From an uncultured Oscillospiraceae bacterium (GTDB lineage: Bacteria > Bacillota > Clostridia > Oscillospirales > Oscillospiraceae), in NCBI GenBank assembly GCA_947581795.1, contig CANPVS010000001.1:62001-126000 (forward strand): a stretch of DNA of 64,000 bases, read 5' to 3'. The notes under the pieces are model-generated. The model was not told the DNA's origin and did not search any database. It saw nothing but the letters and a program-made list of their open reading frames with translations. Position numbers and translations under genes: made by a program. Shown here piece after piece: positions 1 to 9,064 of this stretch. The stretch's first letter is position 1; each line of letters begins with the position of its first letter.

Positions 1-61
1 CGTCGGTGACGATATAGCAGTTGGTCTCGATGGGGCCCACGGTGAGGCATTTGATGAGCAT
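1..61 (-). CDS. MBL-fold metallo-hydrolase, N-terminal fragment
   Basis: Only the first 20 codons lie in the window; the gene runs off the left edge. They read MLIKCLTVGPIETNCYIVTD, the usual opening of glyoxalase-II-like MBL-fold hydrolases, where the TNCY element forms an early beta strand. An AGGAGG ribosome site at 70-75 fixes the ATG at 61. The metal-binding HxHxDH motif lies outside the window, so the family call rests on this short start and on position: an MBL hydrolase commonly follows rel and dtd in Firmicutes. It is probably the last visible gene of the recJ-rel-dtd operon. Confidence 0.6.
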   Translation of the reverse strand, partial: MLIKCLTVGPIETNCYIVTD

Positions 62-136
62 TTCCTGGTTCCTCCTATGAATGACGCTGGTTACCGGGAG
101 GCTTGGCCCAATGGGCAGACCGCGCCGGAAGCGAGG

Positions 137-583
137 TTAAAGCTCCTTTGTGTCAAGCAATATGGTCACGGGGCCGTCGTTCTGGCTGCGGACTTGCATG
201 TCCGCGCCGAACACGCCGGTCTCCACGTGAAAGCCCTTTTCCCGGCACTGGGCGATGACGGACTCGTACAGGGGAATGGCCTGCTCGGGACGGGCGGCCA
301 GGGTGAAACCGGGGCGGCGGCTATGGCAGTCGGCGAAGAGGGTGAACTGGCTGATGATGAGAAGGTTCGCGGCCCCTGCCTGCATGGGGTTCAGGTTCAT
401 CTTGCCGTTCTCGTCCTCGAAAATGCGCAAACCGCATATTTTGTCCGCTATTTTGGCGGCCTCAGCGGGGCCGTCGTCCACGTGGACGCCCAGGAGCACC
501 AGAAAGCCCTGGCCTATCTCGCCGTGGATGGCTCCCTCTATCTCCACGGAGGCGTTTTTTACCCGGGTCACTACAGCGCGCAT
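137..583 (-). CDS. dtd: D-aminoacyl-tRNA deacylase
   Basis: A 148-residue protein of normal length for Dtd, which hydrolyses D-amino acids (and glycine from tRNA-Ala) mischarged onto tRNA in the cytoplasm. Both family signatures are visible: SQFTLFAD at about residues 78-85 and NDGPVT at about 135-140, the latter being the cross-subunit Gly-Pro motif that rejects L-aminoacyl substrates. Three bases separate it from the rel stop codon, so it is translated in the same operon. Rel followed by dtd is a common Firmicutes order. No truncation or odd feature is seen. Confidence 0.95.
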   Translation of the reverse strand: MRAVVTRVKNASVEIEGAIHGEIGQGFLVLLGVHVDDGPAEAAKIADKICGLRIFEDENGKMNLNPMQAGAANLLIISQFTLFADCHSRRPGFTLAARPEQAIPLYESVIAQCREKGFHVETGVFGADMQVRSQNDGPVTILLDTKEL

Positions 584-586
584 AGG

Positions 587-2776
587 TCACAGGCCCCCTC
601 TGTTGATCTCCCGGACGCCCCGGACGGCCTGGAGGCGGTTGATGATGGTCTGGACCTCCTTGGCATCCCGGACCTCCAGGGAGATGACCACGGTGGAGAG
701 ACCTTTGCCGGTGTCCCGGGCGTTCAGGCCCCGGACCTTGGCGTTCAGGGAGTTGAGGATGGTAGCGATGTCCATGACGAGACCGCCCCGCTCATCGGCG
801 GTGATATACAGGTCCGCGGCGTAGCTGTCGGTGATGTTGTCGGCCCAGGACACGGTGATCCAGCGGCCGGAGTTCTCGTCCCGGCGGTAGTTGACGCAGT
901 CCTTTCGGTGGATGGACACGCCCAGGCCCCGGGTGATGAACCCAATGATGGGGTCCCCGGGCACGGGGGTGCAGCACCGGGAGAACTTGATGAGGCAGTT
1001 GTCCAGCCCCTCCACCAGCACGCCCTGGACGGCTTTGAGCTCCTTCTGCTGGCGGCGGTCCGCCCGCTCCTGCATCTTGTCGATCTCCGTCTTGCGGACG
1101 GTGGAGCGGCTGCGGACGATCTCGTCGTGGATACGGGCCACGGCGTGGGAGGCGGTCATGCCCCCGTAGCCGATGGAGGCGTAGATGTCGTCCAGGTCCG
1201 TGACGGCCATGCGCTTGAGGATGGCGGGCAGGACCTCCGGGTCGGTGACGTCCGCCATGGCTAGGCCCACGCGCCGGGCCTCCGCCTCGAACATATCCCG
1301 GCCCTGGACGATGTTCTCCTCCCGGCGCTCCTTCTTGAACCACTGGCGGATCTTGGAGCGGGCCTCGCCGGACTTGGCGATGTTCAGCCAGTCACGGCTG
1401 GGGCCGGTAGCGGAGTGGGAGGTGATGATGGAAACGATGTCGCCGTTTTGCAGGGGGTAGGCGATGGGCACGATGCGGCCGTTCACCTTGGCACCGGTCA
1501 TGGAGTTGCCTACGGCGGAGTGGATGGCGTAGGCGAAGTCGATGGGGGTGGCCCCGGCGGGCAGGCTCTTCACATCCCCGTTGGGGGTGAAGACGAACAC
1601 CTCGTCGTCGAAAAGGTCCACCTTCAGGTCGTGGTAGAAGTCCTGGGCGTCCACGTCCTGCTGGCTCTCCAGCAGGCGGCGGATCCAGGCGAATTTCTCC
1701 TCGTCGCCCTGCTTGTTGCCCACGCCGCCGGATTTGTACTTCCAGTGGGCGGCCACGCCGTATTCCGCCGTCACGTGCATCTGCCAGGTGCGTATCTGCA
1801 GCTCGAAGGGGATGCCCTCGGTGCCGATGACGGTGGTGTGCAGGCTCTGATAGTTGTTGGGCTTGGGGGTGGATATGTAGTCCTTGAACCGGCCGGGCAC
1901 GGGGCGGAACATCTCGTGGATGATGCCCAGGACGTTATAGCAGTCCGCCAGGTCGTTCACGATCACCCGGAAAGCGCAGAGATCGAATATCTCCTCCACG
2001 CCCAGGTGCTGGGTGTACATCTTCCGGTAGATGCTGTAGATGTGCTTGAGGCGGCCGTAGACCTTGCACTCGATGCCCTCTTTGGCCATGCGCTCGCTGA
2101 TGCGCGCTTCCATGGACGCCTGGAACTTCTCCAGCACGTCCCGGCGCTTGTCCAGGATGTTGGTGATCTCCTGGTAGCCCACCGGGTCCAGGTACAGAAG
2201 GGCCAGGTCCTCCAGCTCGTCCTTCATCTTCTCCACGCCCAGACGGTGAGCGATGGGGGCGTATATCTCCATGGTTTCCCGGGACTTGGACAGCTGCTTC
2301 TCCGGGCTCTGGAAGTTCATGGTGCGCATGTTGTGCAGCCGGTCGGCCAGCTTGATGAGGATCACCCGGATGTCCTTGGCCATGGCCAGGAGCATCTTGC
2401 GCAGGTTCTCCATCTGGGCCTCTTCCAGGGTGCTGTACTGGACGCGGGTCAGCTTGGTGACGCCCTCCACGATGTCCGCCACGTCGGAGCCGAACTGCTC
2501 CTCCAGCTGGTCGTGGGTGGTGTCGGTGTCCTCCAGGGTGTCGTGGAGCAGCGCGGCCATGATGGACTCGTCGTCCAGGCCCATCTCGGCGGCGATCATG
2601 GCCGCGGCGATGGTGTGGGTGACGTAGGGGGAGCCGTCCCGGCGCACCTGGCCCTCGTGGGCCTTCACGGCGAAGTCGAAGGCGCTCCGGACCCGGTCCA
2701 GGTCCGCGCCGGGGTTGTTCTCCTTCAGGACCGCCGCCAGCGCGTCAAAGGCTTTGTCGGGGGAAAATTCCGTCAT
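587..2776 (-). CDS. rel: Bifunctional (p)ppGpp synthetase/hydrolase
   Basis: A 729-residue long-form Rel/SpoT homologue. Domains in order: HD hydrolase (about 30-190) with the metal motif H78-D79 and E82-D83 in HDTLED; nucleotidyltransferase synthetase (about 230-350); TGS (about 395-460, starting EVFVFTPNGDV); a Cys-containing zinc-finger/helical region (CCTPVPGDPI); and a C-terminal ACT domain (about 655-729). The intact HD motif argues for a bifunctional enzyme rather than a RelA-like synthetase only. It makes and degrades the stringent-response alarmone and senses starved ribosomes through its C-terminal half. It lies 20 nt downstream of recJ. The apt gene often found between recJ and rel is absent here. 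Confidence 0.97.
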   Translation of the reverse strand: MTEFSPDKAFDALAAVLKENNPGADLDRVRSAFDFAVKAHEGQVRRDGSPYVTHTIAAAMIAAEMGLDDESIMAALLHDTLEDTDTTHDQLEEQFGSDVADIVEGVTKLTRVQYSTLEEAQMENLRKMLLAMAKDIRVILIKLADRLHNMRTMNFQSPEKQLSKSRETMEIYAPIAHRLGVEKMKDELEDLALLYLDPVGYQEITNILDKRRDVLEKFQASMEARISERMAKEGIECKVYGRLKHIYSIYRKMYTQHLGVEEIFDLCAFRVIVNDLADCYNVLGIIHEMFRPVPGRFKDYISTPKPNNYQSLHTTVIGTEGIPFELQIRTWQMHVTAEYGVAAHWKYKSGGVGNKQGDEEKFAWIRRLLESQQDVDAQDFYHDLKVDLFDDEVFVFTPNGDVKSLPAGATPIDFAYAIHSAVGNSMTGAKVNGRIVPIAYPLQNGDIVSIITSHSATGPSRDWLNIAKSGEARSKIRQWFKKERREENIVQGRDMFEAEARRVGLAMADVTDPEVLPAILKRMAVTDLDDIYASIGYGGMTASHAVARIHDEIVRSRSTVRKTEIDKMQERADRRQQKELKAVQGVLVEGLDNCLIKFSRCCTPVPGDPIIGFITRGLGVSIHRKDCVNYRRDENSGRWITVSWADNITDSYAADLYITADERGGLVMDIATILNSLNAKVRGLNARDTGKGLSTVVISLEVRDAKEVQTIINRLQAVRGVREINRGGL

Positions 2777-2796
2777 ACTTCCGTCTCTTCCTTACT

Positions 2797-4776
2797 TCAA
2801 ACGACTTGCTCCCGCCAGGTGGGCGAGTTATTGAGGTCGGTCTTCTCCTGCCAGGGGATGAGGGACAGGTCCATGTCCTGGTCGGTGAAGCGCACGTTGG
2901 CCAGGCCCAGCTCCGCGAACACCCGCAGGCCTAAGGCGATCTGGGCGGCGTCCAGGCGGCTGTCCAGCCGGGACAGGCGGGAAAGCCGCACCTTGCAGGG
3001 GCACTGGGCGGTGAGGGACCGCCACAGCCCGGATATCTCCGTCCGGGTGAGCCGGTGGCCTCCCAGGGATCCGCCGGAGAGGATCTCCCGGCACAGGGCC
3101 TCCATGTCCGTCCGGCGCAGGGCGCTCATCACCAGCTGCACGGACCGGCGGCCCCGGTACTCGCTGACCTGGGGGAAGAAAGCAGCGTCCACCCGGTCGC
3201 CCACCGAGGCGTCCACGTCCTGGACCATCTTGCCGAACCACACGCATTCATAGCGCTGGCCGAAGCGGTCCAGCTGGAGCTTGGTGTGCCGGCCGCCGCC
3301 GATGGGCAGGGCGGAGACAAGGGCCGCGTCCCGGACGCACAGCAGGGGACGGGGGTTGCCGTTGCCGCAGGGCTCCAGAAGCTCCAGGCTCTCCACGCAC
3401 TCCATGGTGAGCATGGCCGGGTCCGTGATGAGCACGTCCGGGTCCACACCCTCCTCCCCGGTGGGGGGGTGGGCGGCATAGTAGGCGCACAGGGCCTCCC
3501 GGAAGCCGTCTATGTCCTCCCGGCGGATGTTGAGGCCCGCCGCCAGGGCGTGGCCGCCGAAGGAGGCGAGATGCTCCCCGCAGGCCGCCAGGGCGTCGAA
3601 CAGGTTGAACCCGCCCCAGCTGCGGCAGGAGCCCTTGCCCTTGTCCCCGTCCAGGGAGATCATGACGGCGGGGGCCTGCCACGCCTCCGAGAGGCGGGAG
3701 GCCACGATACCGATGACGCCCTGGTGCCAGCCCTCCCGGGCCAGGACGATGGGCTCGCCCTTTTTGTGCTCCACCAGCATGCCGGCGGCCTGGTCCCAGA
3801 TGTCCGCCTCCAGCTGCTGGCGCATTTTGTTCATGTCACACAGGGACTCGGCATAGGCCGCGGCCTTTTCCGGGTCCTGCTCCAATATGAGGCGGGCGGC
3901 GTCGGCCACCCGGCCCAGACGGCCGGCGGCGTTGATGCGGGGGGCCAGGGTGAAGCCGATGGCGTTGGCGCCCAGGCGGTCCACCGTGACGCTGGACTGG
4001 TCCATCAGCGCGGCGAGGCCGGGCCGGGGCGCGGCGCGCAGCTTCTGCAGGCCCTGCTTCACGATGCGGCGGTTCTCCCCCAGAAGGGGCATCACGTCCG
4101 CGATGGTGCCCACGGCCACCAGGTCCGCGTATTTTTCCAGCATGGCCTTCCCGTCCCCGTCCAGAGCGCAGACCAGCTTGAAGGCCACGCCTACGCCCGC
4201 CAGGTCCCGGGCGGGGCAGTCCTCGTCCCGCTTGGGGTCCACCACGGCCACGGCCTGGGGCAGGTCCTCCTGGCACTCGTGGTGGTCGGTCACGATCATG
4301 TCCACGCCCAGCGCGCGGGCGTGCTCCGTCTCCGCCACGGCGGTGATGCCGCAGTCCACGGTGATGATGAGGCTCACGCCCTTGTCCTTCAGCCGGCCGA
4401 TGGCGGCGGTGTTGACGCCGTAACCCTCCTCCAGCCGGTCGGGGATATATACCTCCGTTTTGAGGCCCCAGGCGGTCAGAAAGTCCGCCAGCAGGCAGGT
4501 GGATGTGATGCCGTCCACGTCGTAGTCCCCGTAGACGGCCACCGTCTCGCCCCGGTTCTTCGCCAGCCGGAGCCGCTCCACGGCCCGGGCCATGTCGGGC
4601 AGGGCCATGGGGTCGTCCGGCTTGAAGGGCCCCTCCGCCAGAAAAGCGGCGGCCTCCTCCGGGGCGGTGATGCCCCGGGCCGCCAGGATCGCCGCCAGCA
4701 GGGGCGTGCATCCCGCCCGGACCAGCGCCTCCGGTACAGGCGCCTCGTCCGGGATGTTCCAAACCTTATCGTTCAT
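2797..4776 (-). CDS. recJ: Single-stranded-DNA-specific exonuclease RecJ
   Basis: A 659-residue DHH-superfamily 5'-3' exonuclease used in recombinational repair. Metal-binding motifs are visible: GDYDVDG at about 83-89 (motif I), ITVDCG near 138-143 and the DHH signature at 164-166 (VTDHHE). A DHHA1-type region with GGHALAAG lies in the middle, followed by a RecJ OB-fold-like region. Length lies within the usual Firmicutes range of about 570-800. The ATG at 4776 follows an AAAGGAAC ribosome-site-like stretch. It is the first gene of a recJ-rel-dtd-hydrolase operon behind the promoter at 4808-4836. Confidence 0.95.
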   Translation of the reverse strand: MNDKVWNIPDEAPVPEALVRAGCTPLLAAILAARGITAPEEAAAFLAEGPFKPDDPMALPDMARAVERLRLAKNRGETVAVYGDYDVDGITSTCLLADFLTAWGLKTEVYIPDRLEEGYGVNTAAIGRLKDKGVSLIITVDCGITAVAETEHARALGVDMIVTDHHECQEDLPQAVAVVDPKRDEDCPARDLAGVGVAFKLVCALDGDGKAMLEKYADLVAVGTIADVMPLLGENRRIVKQGLQKLRAAPRPGLAALMDQSSVTVDRLGANAIGFTLAPRINAAGRLGRVADAARLILEQDPEKAAAYAESLCDMNKMRQQLEADIWDQAAGMLVEHKKGEPIVLAREGWHQGVIGIVASRLSEAWQAPAVMISLDGDKGKGSCRSWGGFNLFDALAACGEHLASFGGHALAAGLNIRREDIDGFREALCAYYAAHPPTGEEGVDPDVLITDPAMLTMECVESLELLEPCGNGNPRPLLCVRDAALVSALPIGGGRHTKLQLDRFGQRYECVWFGKMVQDVDASVGDRVDAAFFPQVSEYRGRRSVQLVMSALRRTDMEALCREILSGGSLGGHRLTRTEISGLWRSLTAQCPCKVRLSRLSRLDSRLDAAQIALGLRVFAELGLANVRFTDQDMDLSLIPWQEKTDLNNSPTWREQVV

Positions 4777-4807
4777 GCTGTTCCTTTTCTGAGAATATAT
4801 TTATACA

Positions 4808-4836
4808 ATTATACGCCAATCGGCGTCACAATGCAA
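4808..4836 (-). promoter_or_regulatory. Promoter of the recJ-rel-dtd operon
   Basis: On the minus strand TTGCAT (4836-4831) and TATAAT (4813-4808) are separated by exactly 17 bp, close to the sigma-A consensus. It lies 32 bp upstream of the recJ start codon, leaving a short leader. The rest of 4837-4972 shows nothing I can identify. Confidence 0.7.
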
Positions 4837-4972
4837 TGCAAACCGTCCGGGCCGGGGAGCAGATCAAGGGGGAATGTTTCCATAATTTTCGGCCGGTTCC
4901 AGCGCATGGCCCCGCGGGGCAGGGAAAAGCTAATTCTTGGGCGGCGCATCTTCAGGAAATCTCATGTTTCTA

Positions 4973-5001
4973 TTGCATTGGACAGGAAAATGTGCTATAG
5001 T
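4973..5001 (+). promoter_or_regulatory. Promoter of the SGNH hydrolase gene
   Basis: TTGCAT (4973-4978), a 17-bp spacer and TATAGT (4996-5001), with TGC directly before the -10 (extended -10). It points toward the gene at 5051 and diverges from the recJ promoter. Confidence 0.65.
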
Positions 5002-5050
5002 GCACAAGTAGACATAAAATGACACAACTGGGCTTTCACGAGGAGGCATC

Positions 5051-5941
5051 ATGAGATATAGGACACCGGCGCTGGTGTTCCTGGCGCTGAGCGTGATACT
5101 GTTTATCTGCGCCCTGCTGATGGGCTTCCGGGCCTTCGGCGGCCATGAGGCGTCCCTGGAGGCGCCTGCCCCTGAGGCCTCGCCTGAGGTCTTCCAGCAG
5201 GAAGCCGCAGACACCACCGCCGTGCCGGAGTCCACCAGCGAGCCGACCCCTGAACCCACCGCCGTTCCCACAGCCACGCCGGAGCCCACCGCCACGCCCT
5301 GGCCCGGCCCGGCCACGCCCCAGCAGAGCGTGAAGGCGGGGAAGGAGTATTTCGCGGACGCCGCGTTTTTGGGCAACTCCGTGCTCAGCGGCCTGTGGTA
5401 TTACGACTACGGCGACGTGCTGCCCGACGGCAGCGACCACTGGTTCTGGGACGACGGCCTCACCATCCTGGGGGCCGTGCCCTACGCCGACCAGATGAGC
5501 GGCGGCCAGTACGGCAAGATCTATGTGGGCTTCGGCAACAATGAGATGGCCTACGACAAGACCGCTCTGCGCCAGGCCTACGGGCTGCTGCTGGATAAGC
5601 TCCAGGCCGACCATCCAAACGCCATCATCTACCTGGTCAGCGCCACGCCGGTGAGCCTCTGGAAGAGCTCCAACAGCTCCTCCTACACCCGGGAGCTGGT
5701 CCAGTCCTACAACTCCATGCTGAAGGACATATGCGTGGAGCGGCAGGTATGGTACCAGGACGCCTACTCGGTGCTGTGCAACGAGGAGGGGTACCTGCCC
5801 TCGGACGTGACCAACGACGGCACTCATTTCACCCCCGCCCACTATGAACTGTGGTTCGACTATATGCAGACCCATTACATCCCTGACGGCACGGAGGTCC
5901 CCCTGACGACAGACGTGCCGGCCGAGGGCGGCGGGACCTGA
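5051..5941 (+). CDS. Membrane-anchored SGNH/GDSL-family hydrolase
   Basis: A 296-residue protein with an N-terminal membrane segment (about residues 6-25), a Pro/Thr/Glu-rich linker (about 35-92), then an SGNH fold. The blocks are visible: block I FLGNS with S110 as nucleophile, block III GFGNNE with N163, and block V DGTHF with D256 and H259. It should act outside the membrane as an esterase or acyltransferase on cell-envelope glycans; the substrate is not evident. AGGAGG lies about 6 nt before the ATG. The DUF4358 lipoprotein gene follows after 35 nt. In other clostridia DUF4358 and SGNH proteins sit near MBOAT acetyltransferases; none is seen here. Confidence 0.8.
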   Translation: MRYRTPALVFLALSVILFICALLMGFRAFGGHEASLEAPAPEASPEVFQQEAADTTAVPESTSEPTPEPTAVPTATPEPTATPWPGPATPQQSVKAGKEYFADAAFLGNSVLSGLWYYDYGDVLPDGSDHWFWDDGLTILGAVPYADQMSGGQYGKIYVGFGNNEMAYDKTALRQAYGLLLDKLQADHPNAIIYLVSATPVSLWKSSNSSSYTRELVQSYNSMLKDICVERQVWYQDAYSVLCNEEGYLPSDVTNDGTHFTPAHYELWFDYMQTHYIPDGTEVPLTTDVPAEGGGT

Positions 5942-5976
5942 CAGACAAGAGAAAGCAAAAAGGAAGGAAACGAAAA

Positions 5977-6447
5977 ATGCTCAAACGGATCGGCATATGT
6001 GTTTTGGTGCTCGTGCTCGTCCTGTGCCTGGCCTCCTGCGGCGGCGGCAAGGCCAAGGATATCGACGTAGAGGCGCTGGGCAGGGACCTGGCGGCCAGCG
6101 CCGCCTTTACGGTGGATATGAGCCAGTTCCCCGTGGCCTCCGGCGTGGCGGCCAGCACCTACCGCTATGAGGCGGACCAGGTGGAGTCCTGCGTCATGTA
6201 CGCCTCCCCCTCCTCCGGCGAGGAGATCTTCGTGGCCAAGGCGGCCAGCGCCGACGCCGCCAAGACCCTGTCCGGGCAGTGCACCCAGCGGGTGGCCGAC
6301 CAGAAGACCGTCCTTTCCAGCTATGTGCCCGAGGCCATCCCCCGGCTGGACAACGCCATCAACACCGTGGCGGGCCAGTACGTGATCTTCGTGGTGGCCA
6401 ATGACGCCGCCGCGGCCCAGGCCGTGGTGGACGGGTATACGAAGTAA
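5977..6447 (+). CDS. DUF4358-family lipoprotein
   Basis: A 156-residue secreted lipoprotein. A hydrophobic signal (about residues 5-17) ends in the lipobox LASC, predicting lipidation at C20. The mature part has the DUF4358 pattern: an alternating N-terminal strand region, a central AKAASADAAKTL helix, and a C-terminal region ending near YVIFVVAND. Function is unknown for the family. It sits 35 nt after the SGNH hydrolase and ends just before a strong terminator, so the two probably form a two-gene unit working at the outer membrane face. Confidence 0.8.
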   Translation: MLKRIGICVLVLVLVLCLASCGGGKAKDIDVEALGRDLAASAAFTVDMSQFPVASGVAASTYRYEADQVESCVMYASPSSGEEIFVAKAASADAAKTLSGQCTQRVADQKTVLSSYVPEAIPRLDNAINTVAGQYVIFVVANDAAAAQAVVDGYTK

Positions 6448-6466
6448 GTCCAAAAGACCACACAAG

Positions 6467-6492
6467 GCCCCGGCCAAAATGGCCGGGGCTTT
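6467..6492 (+). terminator. Rho-independent terminator after the DUF4358 gene
   Basis: A 10-bp GC-rich stem (GCCCCGGCCA at 6467-6476, TGGCCGGGGC at 6480-6489) with a 3-nt loop and a short TTT run. Confidence 0.85.
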
Positions 6493-6507
6493 CAGTTTGT
6501 TTGCCAC

Positions 6508-6536
6508 TTGACCAGGCGGGGAGAATGTGCTATGCT
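6508..6536 (+). promoter_or_regulatory. Promoter of the peptide ABC transporter operon
   Basis: TTGACC (6508-6513), a 17-bp spacer and TATGCT (6531-6536), 49 bp before the start of the solute-binding protein gene and just after the preceding terminator. Confidence 0.65.
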
Positions 6537-6585
6537 CTTCCCGCCAAGAGAAAACTGAATATGGAGCCAAAAGGAGAAAATTGCT

Positions 6586-8115
6586 ATGACAAAACGCATT
6601 CTCGCTCTTGCAATGGCGGTACTTATGACGGCGGCACTCTTTGTCGGAGGCGGCCAGTCAGCTTTCGCCGCCAGCGGCTCCGCGGCAGACGCCGCCGGTG
6701 AGATCACCGTCGGCATCGCCTCAGACCTGGACAGCAGTCTTGACCCGCACGTATCTTCGTCGCTGGCAGGAACCAGAGAGGTCCTTTTCAACATCTATGA
6801 AGGGCTCATGAAGCCTGACACACAAGGAAATCTCATCCCCGCCGTCGCCGAAAGCTACACCGTCAACGACACCGCAGACGAATACACCTTCACCCTCCGT
6901 GAGGGCGTGCGGTTCCACAACGGTAACGAGGTCACGGTCGGGGATATCGTTTATTCTCTGACCCGCGCTGCCGGCCTGGAAACGGGTGAGCCCCTGATGG
7001 CCACCCTGGCGGGCGTCAAAGCCGTGGAAGCCACCGACGACAAGACGGTCGTCGTCACCCTCTCCGCGCCGGACGCGGAGTTCATCGCCTATACCACCGC
7101 CGCCGTCATCCCCGAGGGGAGCGACCCGGCGGACGGCATCATAGGCACCGGTCCCTTCAAATACGTATCCCGCTCGCCCCAGGAGAACGTGGTCATCGAA
7201 CGCTTCGACGACTACTGGGGGGAGCCGGCCAGGTGCGCCAAGGTGACCTTCCGCATCATCGACGACGGGCAGGCCATGGTCATGGCCCTGCACTCCGGCG
7301 CCATCGACCTGGCCGCCCACCTGGACGCCAGCCAGGCCGCGGAGCTTTCCGGGCTCAACGTGCTGGAGGGCAGCATGAACCTGGTCCAGGCGCTGTACCT
7401 CAACAACGCCCGGGCGCCCTTCGACGACATCCGGGTCCGGCAGGCGCTGTGCTATGCTATCGACAAGGTCATGGTCATAGACCTGGCCTGCGACGGCCAC
7501 GGCACGCCCCTGGGCAGCAGCATGTACCCGGCCTTTGGGCGGTTCTTCGACGAGGACCTGACCGGATACTATGAGCCGGACATGGCCAAGGCCATGGAGC
7601 TTCTGGCGGAGGCGGGCTATTCCAGCGACAAGCCCCTGAAGTTCACCATCGCCGTGGTGGAGGCCTACACCCCCCACATGAACACGGCTCAGGCCGTCGT
7701 GGAGCTGCTGCGCCAGACCGGCATGGTGGAGGCGGAGATCCAGCCCATGGAGAACGCCACCTGGTACTCCGAGGCCTACCAGGGCCGGAACTTCGACGCC
7801 ACCATCACCGGCATGGACGCCTCCACCCTCACCGCCTCCGCGCTGCTGGGCCGGTTCGTGAGCGACAACGCCAAGAACTTTATCGGCTTTGCGAGCGATG
7901 ACTATGACGCGGCCTACGCCGCCGCCGTGTCCACCACGGACGCCGACGAGCAGACGGCGAAGTTCAGGGAGTGCGAGACCATCCTCACGGAGAACGCCGC
8001 CAACGTGTATATCCAGGACCTGGCCGACTTCGTGGTGACCCAGACGGACATCCAGGGATACCAGTTCTATCCCCTGTACGTCATGGACATGTCCACGGTC
8101 TGCCGCGTCGGGTAA
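6586..8115 (+). CDS. ABC transporter substrate-binding protein, peptide/nickel (SBP_bac_5) family
   Basis: A 509-residue extracellular binding protein of family 5 (OppA/DppA/NikA type). The N-terminus is a signal peptide (about 1-29, ending near AFAAS); no lipobox Cys is seen, so retention is uncertain. Family features include an early strand GEITVGIASDLDSS, ATTENTION-like YEGLMKPD, the YTFTLREGVRFHNG segment and IRVRQALCYAIDK. It delivers a short peptide, or possibly another small ligand, to the permease pair encoded next. It is the first gene of a five-component transporter operon. Specificity cannot be read from sequence. Confidence 0.9.
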   Translation: MTKRILALAMAVLMTAALFVGGGQSAFAASGSAADAAGEITVGIASDLDSSLDPHVSSSLAGTREVLFNIYEGLMKPDTQGNLIPAVAESYTVNDTADEYTFTLREGVRFHNGNEVTVGDIVYSLTRAAGLETGEPLMATLAGVKAVEATDDKTVVVTLSAPDAEFIAYTTAAVIPEGSDPADGIIGTGPFKYVSRSPQENVVIERFDDYWGEPARCAKVTFRIIDDGQAMVMALHSGAIDLAAHLDASQAAELSGLNVLEGSMNLVQALYLNNARAPFDDIRVRQALCYAIDKVMVIDLACDGHGTPLGSSMYPAFGRFFDEDLTGYYEPDMAKAMELLAEAGYSSDKPLKFTIAVVEAYTPHMNTAQAVVELLRQTGMVEAEIQPMENATWYSEAYQGRNFDATITGMDASTLTASALLGRFVSDNAKNFIGFASDDYDAAYAAAVSTTDADEQTAKFRECETILTENAANVYIQDLADFVVTQTDIQGYQFYPLYVMDMSTVCRVG

Positions 8116-8118
8116 GCG

Positions 8119-9060
8119 TTGCGGTATGTACTGAAAAAAACAGGAGTATTGGCCGTCACCCTGCTCCTCATATCTCTGCTGGCGTTTTTGGCCTTCCAGT
8201 TCATCCCCGGCGACCCCGTCACCAACCTCCTGGGCAGCGACTATACCCCGGAGCGGGCGGCGGCTCTGCGCCATGAGATGGGGCTGGACAGGAATGTGTT
8301 CGTGCGGTACTGGGATTGGCTCACCGGTTTCGTCACGGGCGACATGGGAGAGAGCTACAGTTACGGTATGACCGTGGGTCAGGTCATGGAAGGGAAGGGC
8401 GCCGTCACGGCGGCCCTGTCCCTCATGGCGTGGCTGCTGGTCATCGCCATCAGCATCCCTCTTGGCATCACGCTCTCCCGTTATCAGGGCGGACGGCTCG
8501 ACAGGGTATTCGTGGCCATGAACCAGGTGTTCATGGCCATTCCCCCGTTTTTCCTTGGGATCCTCTTTACATACGTGTTCGGCCTGGTGCTGAAGCTGTT
8601 CGTGCCCGGGGGATTCGTGCGCCCGGAGCAGGACTTCTGGGGCTTCCTGGGCTACCTGGTGTTCCCGGCGCTGGCTATCGCCATCCCCAAGGCCGCCATG
8701 GTGACGAAGCTGCTGCGCTCCTCCATCCTGGGCCAGATGGGCCAGGACTATGTGCGCACGGCCTACAGCCGGGGCAACTCCCGGTGGAGCGTGCTGAAAA
8801 AGCACGTGCTGCGAAACGCGCTTCTGCCCGTGGTCACCTTCGTGGCCATGACGCTGGCGGACATCGTGGCCGGGTCCATCGTGGTGGAGCAGGTGTTTGC
8901 CCTGCCGGGGCTGGGCCGGCTCCTGCTGGCCAGCATCGGCAACCGGGACTATCCGGTGGTGCAGTGCATCGTGGTCATCATCGCCTTTGTGGTGGTATTT
9001 ATGAACTACCTCGCGGACGTGGTCACCCAAACGATAGATCCCCGCATACGGTTGGGATAA
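8119..9060 (+). CDS. ABC transporter permease, DppB-like
   Basis: A 313-residue inner-membrane permease with six hydrophobic segments. The N-terminus (RYVLKKTGVLAVTLLLISLL) is typical of DppB/OppB proteins, and the EAA-type cytoplasmic loop is visible around YVRTAYSRG. The start is a TTG three bases after the stop of the binding-protein gene with no clear ribosome site of its own, so translation is probably coupled. It forms the transmembrane channel with the next gene product. Confidence 0.92.
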   Translation: MRYVLKKTGVLAVTLLLISLLAFLAFQFIPGDPVTNLLGSDYTPERAAALRHEMGLDRNVFVRYWDWLTGFVTGDMGESYSYGMTVGQVMEGKGAVTAALSLMAWLLVIAISIPLGITLSRYQGGRLDRVFVAMNQVFMAIPPFFLGILFTYVFGLVLKLFVPGGFVRPEQDFWGFLGYLVFPALAIAIPKAAMVTKLLRSSILGQMGQDYVRTAYSRGNSRWSVLKKHVLRNALLPVVTFVAMTLADIVAGSIVVEQVFALPGLGRLLLASIGNRDYPVVQCIVVIIAFVVVFMNYLADVVTQTIDPRIRLG

Positions 9061-9064
9061 GCTT

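Noticed and set aside
1415..3253. Long plus-strand frames opposite rel and recJ
   Set aside because: Shadows of well-conserved minus-strand genes.
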